Shown here piece after piece: positions 57,055-64,000 of a stretch of DNA of 64,000 nt. The first letter of the stretch is position 1. Each line of letters starts with the position of its first letter. This stretch comes from DATBAT01 sp036271375. GTDB lineage: Bacteria; Acidobacteriota; Terriglobia; Terriglobales; Acidobacteriaceae. The position numbers and the translations under genes were made by a program. A model generated the notes under the pieces. It was given only the letters and a program-made list of their open reading frames with translations, ran no database searches and was not told the DNA's origin. The DNA is taken from NCBI GenBank assembly GCA_036271375.1, contig DATBAT010000258.1, positions 27,122-91,121 on the forward strand, in the 5' to 3' direction.

Positions 57055-58758
57055 ATGAAAGGTCATACGACGCTCACCCGCAAACTGAACTCACTGCTCT
57101 TGATCGCGTCATTGCTGATCTTTAGTTTTCCTTCGTGCACCAGCAGCAAACAGAAAACGGATGAGTCGAAAACAGAGGATTTATCCGAATCAGCCGACCC
57201 CGTCATCCGGCAAGCGTTCTCGCGGGAAGCGGAAGCGGGAGGTACGGTTGGTCACGCGGGCGATCCGCATCAACTGACTCGCACCGAACTGAGTTATGGC
57301 CGTGCGCCGCAGCCAGCGCCCGGTCTGCAATATCAGGATGGTGTAATCCTGATGGAACACGGCGACCAGGCCATTCAAGCTGCTGGATCGGATGGCCTGA
57401 GTTGGGTGCTTGATGCCAATGCGCCGCACGCCGACGAGATACAGGTGGACAAGGTTTTATTTGCCACCGACCGCTGCATGGGTCGCGTGCTGAGTGTCGA
57501 GCATGTTGGCGATAAGCTCGGCGTGATTCTTGGTCCGGTGCAGATCACCGATGTCATCAAGCAGGGCCACTTTGTTTATAACCAGCCTCTCGACCTGAAT
57601 TCCCTGGTAGGCGTCGTTGCACCGGATTATCCCGGAGCGCCCGAATCTGATGCAGCGCATCAAATGAAAGCTGCCGGCAAGGCAGCGCTACGCCACACTC
57701 AGCCCTCGATTACCTACGCCGTGGTGACACCATCTGGCGAATGGAAGCCGATGCCGACGATCGAAATGCCGGGGGCTCCGCGCGTCATGCCCGCGTCCTG
57801 GCAGCCTCCTTCTGCGCAGCACCTGCTGGCTGTGGCGCAGGGCGATTATTTTCCCAGCTGGCCAAAATTCACACCAGGTCCTTTGCCCGTAGTTGGTGGA
57901 ATTCCGCCAGTCCAACTTTCCAGCCTGAACATTTCGCCTTGTTTTATTAATTGTGGAGGAATTGGCGTTCATCTGTATCAGGAAAAAGATGGCGTGAAAG
58001 TTGACCTAAAAGCCGTTCTCCACATGAGCGCGCCTAGCCTCACTTTCAATATTGACGTCAGCCCCGGGTATGTAAAAACCGCGGCGATCAGTCTGACGGG
58101 CGCCGCTGGTTTCACCATCACCTTCGAGGCTGCGGCCGCCAAGGACATGAGCGCCAACATCGACACCTTTGGACAAATTCCGATGAATATCGAATTGCCC
58201 ATTGTCGGATTAGGCGTGCCCCTCAAAGTAATCCTGACTACGACCATTAAGTTGCAAACAGCTTTCAGTGCCAAGACCTCGGTCCTCAAAGGACAGGGAG
58301 ATTTCACTGCGTCCGGGGCGTTGACCATGGGATATGTCAATGGGAAGTGGGGAGCCAGCGGCATGAAAATGACGCTGAAACAGAATTTGGCCGACGCCGT
58401 GGGCGGCGTCTCCGTTGGCATCAACTCGTTGGTCTTTGGAGTCAATGAAACCGTCATGGTGGGACTGGGAGCCTTTGGTTTTGCTACTGGACCTTATGTC
58501 GCGCTGGTTTCTTCGATCACCGCCACCGATCAGTCTTCGATCGTAATGCGCCCGTGCCGCCAAGGCACATTCAACATGGACGTTTATGCAGGTATTGGTT
58601 ACAGCATCCCAAAACTCGTGGCCAGCATTGTGAACTTTTTCCTGAGCCTTGTGCACGTAAAGCCGATCCCTGCTCAAGGCGACGCCGTTCGCATGACAAA
58701 ACCTTATCCGCTTGTTGAGCACAAGGACCAGATACCACCAGGCTGTGCGGGAAAGTAG
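57055..58758 (+). CDS. Large predicted lipoprotein of unknown function
   Basis: The 567-residue product has an N-terminal signal with a possible lipidation Cys28 (LLIFSFPSC, an imperfect lipobox). The mature N-terminal part includes YQDGVILMEHGDQAIQAAGS and QVDKVLFATDRCMGRVLSVE. The C-terminal 250 residues are beta-rich (VHLYQEKDGVKVDLKAVLHM, LTFNIDVSPGYVKTAAISLT). I do not recognise a family. It follows the zinc-ribbon gene by 15 bases and precedes the OmpA-domain gene by 11 bases, so they are probably one operon. Confidence 0.75.
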   Translation: MKGHTTLTRKLNSLLLIASLLIFSFPSCTSSKQKTDESKTEDLSESADPVIRQAFSREAEAGGTVGHAGDPHQLTRTELSYGRAPQPAPGLQYQDGVILMEHGDQAIQAAGSDGLSWVLDANAPHADEIQVDKVLFATDRCMGRVLSVEHVGDKLGVILGPVQITDVIKQGHFVYNQPLDLNSLVGVVAPDYPGAPESDAAHQMKAAGKAALRHTQPSITYAVVTPSGEWKPMPTIEMPGAPRVMPASWQPPSAQHLLAVAQGDYFPSWPKFTPGPLPVVGGIPPVQLSSLNISPCFINCGGIGVHLYQEKDGVKVDLKAVLHMSAPSLTFNIDVSPGYVKTAAISLTGAAGFTITFEAAAAKDMSANIDTFGQIPMNIELPIVGLGVPLKVILTTTIKLQTAFSAKTSVLKGQGDFTASGALTMGYVNGKWGASGMKMTLKQNLADAVGGVSVGINSLVFGVNETVMVGLGAFGFATGPYVALVSSITATDQSSIVMRPCRQGTFNMDVYAGIGYSIPKLVASIVNFFLSLVHVKPIPAQGDAVRMTKPYPLVEHKDQIPPGCAGK

Positions 58759-58769
58759 GGATCCATTCC

Positions 58770-60473
58770 ATGAGCTACTGCGCAAATTGCGGATCGCAAC
58801 TTCACGAAGGTGAAAATTTCTGCCCAGGCTGTGGCACGGCAGTGCGGGAGGGCCCTGCCGCTGCCGGAGGGGGGCATAAACCGGTAACGCCATCGGCACA
58901 TGCGCCGATGGCGGACCCTCCGGTACAAACACCACAGTCTTCCAGCGATGCATCGCTGGAAAAGCTGGCGGCGTTAAACACACAAAGTCCGCCACCAGCA
59001 AGCAGTTCCGGCAAGAAAATTCTGGTTACGGTTCTTGTCATTGTTTTGCTGGGAGGCGCGGCCGTCGTCGGTGGAGGCCTTTACATCGCCTACAAGATCA
59101 AACAGAAAGCCAGCGCCGCGTTGAACAAGATGGAAGGAAATAGTCGCGATTCATCCGGCGCTAACAGCAGCAAGGCGACCTCCGACGGTCCGGCCAAAAA
59201 TGATGGAGGGTCTGATGGTGACAAGAGCAAAGACAACCCGCTCGGGTCAGTTCTAGATAAATTGCAAGGCGGCGATCAAACCACGCCGACAGGAAATATC
59301 GCCACGGGCATTCTCGAGGACCTTGGTGTGAAAAACCCAAGCATGCCCAAAGACCTGGTTCGTAATATTCCGTACTCCGCGATCCAGACGCCTCTGCCCT
59401 GCCCCACCGGCGCGGAACTCGACCCGGAGAAGCTGGCAAACGCTTCGATTCACTTCAAGCCCGGAACCATTCTCACGAGTTCGTGGTCTCTCCCCAAGGG
59501 AGACGCGGAAGGTGACGACATTATTCAGTCGGTTTCACCAGCCGCGCTGGGTTTTAAGTTTGACGGCATAATCGCCAGCCACATCGACATGAGTGATGCC
59601 AAGCACACCAAGATGGACAACACCGTATGCAGTAAAGACCTGCTCAACGGAGAAGCATTTGCCACCGGCTGGCAATTCCATGAGCTCAAGGCCCCCGGAC
59701 TTTATCCTGGTTTGTCGCGTTTGCTCTTGCCCGCGCAGAAATTTTCCGACCTGAAATCTACTGGCTCCCTATCCTTCGTATTTGGCTGGTACGAATACAT
59801 GGATACGCTAACCGAATGGGAGCTTCTCGCATGGAAAGGAACTCTTACTCGGATTGAGCCAGAGGATGTGCCCTTTCCCCTGATCATCGACGACCAGCGA
59901 GTGAACGTCCCAACCATCCACGTCAAAGGTCAGATGAAAGTCCTGGAAACCGCCGGCGAATTTGGCACGCGCGATCAACCGGTAGAGGCGTACATCCTCG
60001 ATGATCCCAACGCGCCAATGGTTCTCAACTGGATCTTCGGAAAAGATCTCAAGCAGGACGACGCCTTCCAGGTACGTTACATCCGCGTCCGCTACGGTGA
60101 TAAACCAACCATCGCGCAGCAACTCGCCAAGCAGAGGAAAGCCATCACTTACGGCATCAACTTCGATTACAACAGCGCGGCCATCACGCCAGTATCGGAG
60201 CCTGTCCTAAAAGAAATTGCCCAGGCCATGGCCGACAAGCCCGATTGGAAGCTGACCATCAGCGGCCACACCGACAACATCGGCGGACACGCCTACAATC
60301 TCGCGCTTTCGCAACGCAGGTCCGCCGCGGTGAAGCAAGCACTCGTGGAGAGGTACCACGTAAATCCAAACCGGCTCTCCACTTCAGGGTCCGGCGACTA
60401 CAACCCAGTTGACACCAACGACACTCTGGAAGGACGCGCGCGCAATCGCCGCGTGGAACTAACGCTCGACTGA
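58770..60473 (+). CDS. Zinc ribbon-TM-OmpA C-terminal domain fusion protein
   Basis: The 567-residue product begins with a zinc ribbon (MSYCANCGSQLHEGENFCPG, CG) with two CxxC pairs. A Pro/Ala-rich linker and a membrane helix at about 90-112 (KILVTVLVIVLLGGAAVVGG) follow. The middle region (about 190-445) is unassigned. The C-terminal ~110 residues are an OmpA peptidoglycan-binding domain: ITYGINFDYNSAAITPVSEP, LTISGHTDNIGGHAYNLALS, QRRSAAVKQAL and RARNRRVELTLD. The topology would put the zinc ribbon in the cytoplasm and OmpA in the periplasm. The combination is unusual. It shares its zinc ribbon/TM layout with the gene at 56149. Confidence 0.88.
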   Translation: MSYCANCGSQLHEGENFCPGCGTAVREGPAAAGGGHKPVTPSAHAPMADPPVQTPQSSSDASLEKLAALNTQSPPPASSSGKKILVTVLVIVLLGGAAVVGGGLYIAYKIKQKASAALNKMEGNSRDSSGANSSKATSDGPAKNDGGSDGDKSKDNPLGSVLDKLQGGDQTTPTGNIATGILEDLGVKNPSMPKDLVRNIPYSAIQTPLPCPTGAELDPEKLANASIHFKPGTILTSSWSLPKGDAEGDDIIQSVSPAALGFKFDGIIASHIDMSDAKHTKMDNTVCSKDLLNGEAFATGWQFHELKAPGLYPGLSRLLLPAQKFSDLKSTGSLSFVFGWYEYMDTLTEWELLAWKGTLTRIEPEDVPFPLIIDDQRVNVPTIHVKGQMKVLETAGEFGTRDQPVEAYILDDPNAPMVLNWIFGKDLKQDDAFQVRYIRVRYGDKPTIAQQLAKQRKAITYGINFDYNSAAITPVSEPVLKEIAQAMADKPDWKLTISGHTDNIGGHAYNLALSQRRSAAVKQALVERYHVNPNRLSTSGSGDYNPVDTNDTLEGRARNRRVELTLD

Positions 60474-60486
60474 AACTAAAGGAGAA

Positions 60487-60963
60487 ATGAAAATGATCAA
60501 CAAATTTTTGGCGACGATCGCAGTAACCACCGTCCTGATCTGCGCCGCAGGAATCTGTCTGGCGGCTACCCTCACCAAAGACCCTTTGACAGGACTTCCG
60601 CTTGACCCTGCAACCGATCCAGTTCACTTTGGAAACGCGCCGCAGGTACTTCCAGAGTTCCAACTTTGCAAAAGCAAAGTTCAAATGGACTTCTACAGCA
60701 ATGTTAATTCCAAGCAGGATGCCATTGTGGCTTGGTATGCCGCACACTTACAGGGCTTTCACCAAAATCACTCATATATCGACAAACGGTCCATGGACAT
60801 GTTCTACAACGACGCAGGTACTGTCGTGGTTTCGGTGGTAAGCGTACCCGGCAAGGAAGGTGAGAAGGTGGACACTCATGCAATCACCTATTACGCATTT
60901 CAACCGGGCCTTTCGGCGGCCGCGATAAAATCTTTCGGCCAACACGAGACGAAATGCAACTGA
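60487..60963 (+). CDS. Small secreted protein, paralogue of the next gene
   Basis: The 158-residue product has a signal peptide (MKMINKFLATIAVTTVLICA) behind an AAGGAG site. The mature protein has the pieces DPLTGLPLDPATDP, a Cys, AIVAWYAAHLQGFHQNHSYI and FQPGLSAAAIKSFGQ, and a C-terminal Cys. The gene at 60989 encodes the same series (TGLP, Cys, AAWYTKHLTSFH, PGLS, Cys), so the two arose by duplication. Family and function are unknown; the two cysteines could form a disulfide. Confidence 0.75.
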   Translation: MKMINKFLATIAVTTVLICAAGICLAATLTKDPLTGLPLDPATDPVHFGNAPQVLPEFQLCKSKVQMDFYSNVNSKQDAIVAWYAAHLQGFHQNHSYIDKRSMDMFYNDAGTVVVSVVSVPGKEGEKVDTHAITYYAFQPGLSAAAIKSFGQHETKCN

Positions 60964-60988
60964 TCTGTAATGGAAATAGACAGTCCGC

Positions 60989-61426
60989 ATGAAGAAAAGA
61001 TCCCAATTGATGGTGTTGCTCGTCATTTGCCTCACGGCGTCAATCGTCGCATATGCCAATGATTCGATCACCGGCCTGCCTGTTTATCCGGGAATTGGTT
61101 CGCCGGAACCTCTTCCCAAGGCGACTTTCTGTGGAAAGCAAATGGACGGCAGTTTTTATATTGTGATGAATGGCAAAGGAGAAAAAGTCACGCTGGTAGC
61201 CGCGTGGTACACAAAACATTTGACAAGTTTCCACGTGTATCACGCCAACACCGACGGGCGGACTCAGGAAACATTTTTCAACAAGGATGGTACGAAAGAA
61301 GTCACCATCACCAGTAGTCGGGGCAATGAGAATGAAGTGTTTTCTGTGTCCTACGGCAACTTCCACCCCGGGCTTTCCTTGCAGGAAATGGCGTCATTCA
61401 ACCAGGGAAAGAGATCTTGCCACTAG
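60989..61426 (+). CDS. Small secreted protein, paralogue of the previous gene
   Basis: The 145-residue product has a signal peptide (MKKRSQLMVLLVICLTASIV). The mature part contains DSITGLPVYPGIG, LVAAWYTKHLTSFHVYHANT, TFFNKDGTKEVTITSSRG and FHPGLSLQEMASFNQG, matching its neighbour in order and spacing. Two cysteines are again present. The gene ends the co-directional group that starts at 56149. Confidence 0.72.
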   Translation: MKKRSQLMVLLVICLTASIVAYANDSITGLPVYPGIGSPEPLPKATFCGKQMDGSFYIVMNGKGEKVTLVAAWYTKHLTSFHVYHANTDGRTQETFFNKDGTKEVTITSSRGNENEVFSVSYGNFHPGLSLQEMASFNQGKRSCH

Positions 61427-62296
61427 GATTTGGCAGCAGGGCTTGATCATCTGAAACGGATTTCAAGTGGCAAACGTCGAAGGCATTGGCGAAGGTGATC
61501 TCACGCAATGCAAGCACCACAAACATTTGAGGTAAACCTAAACTCGGGCCGCCCTCATCAAATCAGAACCTATCTGGCATCCATCGGCCATCCCAAGGTA
61601 GGCGATCCTTTGTAAAGCTTACCCGGCCAGCCTCTTGAAAATCTCCCCGGCCTCCCGGACGAGGTTCGAATGTGATGATCTGCGGTGGACACCTAACCGC
61701 CTCGTGCGCCTCGGGAGAATTATTGCTATTTCCTCGAAAGGTTCGACGTCGGCTGGGCGTTCTCCGGTTCGGGTTTGAAGTGTTTGTCGATTCTCCCGGG
61801 AAACGCGCAGACTTTGCTGGAAAAACTCGAGATTTTCTCTACTGACCAGACTACTTGGCGGTGCACGCAGTCTCATGCAAACTCTTCTCCATGCCGAATC
61901 CCTGCAAACAGGGAAATATACTGGCAATTTAGGCTGTTCTCGGGTCTCGAGTTTCTTCGGGGTGCATCAAACTCCCACATTTCGGCGGATTCTGGAACGC
62001 AAGTTTGAAAACGATCAGGGATTTAATAGGACAAGTATTCCCTTAAAACTACTACATCAGAGGCCGATTGCCTCTACGCTTGCGTCCCGCGCGGTGCTTG
62101 CTTGTCGGTGGTTGATGTCAACCCTTTGCACCAGGCCTGTGAATAGTCGTTGGGTTACGAGTGCAATCATCAACCGATTTAAAGACAACGCGCGGCGCAA
62201 GAGTAACGCGTGGTTCTTTTTTGGAATTACCGTAACCCGAATTACTAGTTCGCCCTCAGCCTACCTTGGCGTAACGGTCGAGTGCAGTTCCTCAAT
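61427..62296. other. Region without a supported gene, left of the tRNA fragment
   Basis: About 870 bases. Several frames are open, the longest (61875-62378) only because it reads through the tRNA fragment. Coding character is poor. If the tRNA fragment is an integration scar, this is the inner edge of the inserted island. Confidence 0.4.
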
Positions 62297-62360
62297 GCCG
62301 GCGGACTCAAAATCCGCCGACCTTCGGGTCTTGGGGGTTCGACTCCCCCTCCCGGCACCA
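62297..62360 (+). tRNA. 3' fragment of a tRNA-Leu(CAA) gene, probable attachment site
   Basis: The sequence from 62297 to 62360 contains the anticodon arm (GCGGA-CTCAAAA-TCCGC, anticodon CAA), the long variable arm of a class II tRNA, a TpsiC arm (GGGGG-TTCGACT-CCCCC), the acceptor 3' strand TCCCGGC and the encoded CCA. The 5' acceptor strand and the D arm are missing: no GCCGGGA is found upstream. The identity block starts at the anticodon stem, exactly what is left behind when an element integrates into a tRNA gene at the anticodon-loop site. It is not a functional tRNA gene. Confidence 0.82.
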
Positions 62361-62667
62361 TCACCCAAAGCCGCGTAGGACGAGGCTTTCACGCACATTC
62401 ACCGTCTGCGAATCTGCAGTCCTGTTGGGGCATCCGAAATCGCCCGGTGACCTCCCTGTGACCGGAGAGCGGCGCACTCCAGCGTAATTGGCCGTAGTTG
62501 AATTCCTCCTACGCGTCTATTCCGCGCGAAGAATCCTGAGACGAAGACCATTTTCCCGACCTGACTCAAAGCCGATCAGGCCTGCCGTTGATGAGATCGT
62601 AATTATCGATCCTGAACGGAAGTGAAGAAACGCACTGCTTAAGCGTTTCGAAGCGTACCATTCGGAC
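62361..62667. other. Region without a supported gene, right of the tRNA fragment
   Basis: About 300 bases with no convincing frame or RNA structure. If the fragment is an attachment site, this is ancestral chromosome. Confidence 0.35.
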
Positions 62668-62862
<195 letters not shown>

Positions 62863-62964
62863 GTCCGTTCAATGCGATCGAAGCTGACCCTCGGGATGGC
62901 GACTAGACGAAACTAGGGCGGATATTTGCCGCAGAAACCCTCGAAGTACAAAATAGGAGAAGGT

Positions 62965-63117
62965 ATGTCAAAACACGATTCTGTCACAAAGCGGAAACGT
63001 CGCCCGAAGTCCGACCGGCGCGTGGACTACACTGCTCGCACGATGGCGGCTATCAAGCAGCATTCAGAAACAGCAAAGCCGAGTGAATCGCAAAGGGTCG
63101 GCCGGGAAAGTGCATAG
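62965..63117 (+). CDS. Small basic protein of unknown function
   Basis: A 50-residue frame starting at ATG 62965 with an excellent ribosome site (AGGAGAAGG). The product is strongly basic (MSKHDSVTKRKRRPKSDRRV) and ends TAKPSESQRVGRESA. It may bind nucleic acids. A start at 62926 would lengthen it without a ribosome site. No family is recognised. Confidence 0.5.
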   Translation: MSKHDSVTKRKRRPKSDRRVDYTARTMAAIKQHSETAKPSESQRVGRESA

Positions 63118-63475
63118 TGCTGCGACCCACTGCTGGGGAATCTCTTGCGCCGTTACAGGATAAACGCAAAGCTCCCCAGCCAGTGCTCGCCTTCGTAGCG
63201 GTCAATGATCACATCGGCCTGGAGCCGGATGCGCCGCCGTGATGAGCACGCAAATTCGCAGCAAACGCTCAGGCGCAAGGCTTGATGTTCTCGGATTGCC
63301 CACGCAAGCGTCTGTTGAACAACTTCGTTTGCCAGAGTTGGGCAGAAACCGCGTCGCGTCTGGATGCCTATAAACGACCTTCTCGGCTTTTCGGATATAT
63401 TTCGGCTCACAGATTCTTGGCCGGTTTTCGTTGAAATCGAGTGTTTTAACGGCCACGCCTCTTATCGCTCGACAT
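63118..63475. other. Region with uncertain minus-strand frames
   Basis: About 360 bases. Two overlapping minus-strand frames (63153-63410 and 63202-63456) exist. The first ends in RLQADVIIDRYEGEHWLGSF, which looks protein-like, but neither has a good ribosome site or a recognised domain. I do not call a gene. Confidence 0.3.
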
Positions 63476-64000
63476 TCAGTGATCGGTATAGATCAGGTAC
63501 TTTTGCCGGACCCGCATGAATTGTTGCAGATCCGGCTGATAGTCCTCGGCAATACACCGCGGATCTTTGCCGGACTTAAGCTCCTCCAAGGTCGACTCAT
63601 TCCCCAGCAGATCGATCAATCGATCCAACTCCCAATCCGCGGGATAGAGCTTCAGCAGGGCGGAGCCAAGTTCCAATCCAAGTTCCGGCGCATCGAGAAC
63701 AGACCGGTCAGTCACGATCATTTGCACCCCGCCAACGCGCTGTCCACCTAACTTGGCATCTTTGACGGGTGTAAACCAGGTTGGCACGAATCGGACACCC
63801 GGGATTTGGCGCGCATTCAGATACTGCGCGAATACCCGTGGTCTGATCCACGGCGCACCAAACACCTCGAACGGCGTATCCGTCCCGCGACCGACGGATA
63901 CATTCGTATACTCCAAAATCCCGATCCCGGTGTACAGCGCGGCCTCATTCATATTCCGCATATTCGGCGACAGGTTGATCCAAACCAGATCGGTGGAATC
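63476..64000 (-). CDS. C-terminal part of a NamZ/DUF1343-family protein, N-terminus outside window
   Basis: The frame runs to the right edge (DSTDLVWINLSPNMRNMNEA is read from the last bases), so 174 residues are visible. It matches the C-terminal domain of the DUF1343/NamZ exo-beta-N-acetylmuramidase family: LYTGIGILEYTNVSVGRGTD, TPFEVFGAPWI, GVRFVPTWFTPVKDAKLGGQ, VGGVQMIVTDRSVL and RQKYLIYTDH at the end. NamZ enzymes release N-acetylmuramic acid from peptidoglycan fragments. The catalytic domain lies outside the window. Confidence 0.85.
   Translation of the reverse strand, partial: DSTDLVWINLSPNMRNMNEAALYTGIGILEYTNVSVGRGTDTPFEVFGAPWIRPRVFAQYLNARQIPGVRFVPTWFTPVKDAKLGGQRVGGVQMIVTDRSVLDAPELGLELGSALLKLYPADWELDRLIDLLGNESTLEELKSGKDPRCIAEDYQPDLQQFMRVRQKYLIYTDH

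Noticed and set aside
61875..62378. 167-residue plus-strand frame ending in a Pro-rich stretch
   Set aside because: It reads through the tRNA fragment (62297-62360) and shows no domain or ribosome site; it is fortuitous.
63153..63456. Two overlapping minus-strand frames of ~85 residues
   Set aside because: Neither has a start signal or domain; one C-terminus looks protein-like, so a decayed gene cannot be excluded.

Overview
The window looks like a chromosome segment of a soil-type Acidobacteriota (Terriglobia/Koribacter-like). The clues are indirect: an ECF sigma factor overlapping a Ser/Thr kinase with a TolB-like propeller, a winged-helix/TPR sensor of the CadC type, secreted Fn3/DNRLRE proteins, and a moderate-to-high G+C content. 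No rRNA gene or CRISPR array was seen. The only tRNA sequence is a 3' fragment.

Region 1 (about 1-1190, minus strand) is the edge of a signalling operon: a FecR-like secreted protein followed by a membrane protein with a Tll0287/DUF3365-type sensor, cut by the window.

Region 2 (about 1640-24217) is the centrepiece: a non-flagellar type III secretion locus (sctI-J-x-L-N-O-P-Q, a fliO-like gene, sctR-S-T-U, later sctV) headed by a FliA-type sigma factor. Its unusual features are an FHA domain fused to the N-terminus of SctQ, a FliO-like gene kept in the flagellar position, no recognisable secretin or full SctD, and a second FHA protein that ends at a transmembrane segment. Two glycine-rich proteins have needle-subunit-like C-termini and each has its own TPR chaperone; one set matches the order pscE-pscF-pscG. 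A double pseudokinase and an active-looking Ser/Thr kinase adjoin the locus and share a repeated ~50-residue module. A promoter-like motif, AGCAAC-N14/15-TYCGATAA, occurs upstream of sctI and of both needle-like genes. My model is a phosphorylation-sensitive injectisome with flagellar-style late-gene control. The gene identities are well supported; the regulatory model is inference.

Region 3 (24343-31359) holds a secreted protein, decayed Fn3/DNRLRE/collagen-like remnants, a two-TM coiled-coil protein, and the ECF sigma/kinase pair.

Region 4 (31613-52855) is a Wzx/Wzy-type exopolysaccharide locus on the minus strand: GumC/Wzz, a P-loop-degenerate BY-kinase-like partner, Wza, Wzx, WbaP-type initiating transferase, five glycosyltransferases, Wzy-like polymerase, acyltransferase and FkbM methyltransferase. 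It is flanked by two secreted glycoside hydrolases. A decayed IS5-type transposase lies upstream of its first gene.

Region 5 (53202-64000) has a large winged-helix/TPR regulator, an operon of zinc-ribbon membrane proteins (one with an OmpA domain), a lipoprotein, two related small secreted proteins, a 3' tRNA-Leu fragment that looks like an integration scar, two small charged ORFs, and the C-terminal part of a NamZ/DUF1343 protein at the window end.
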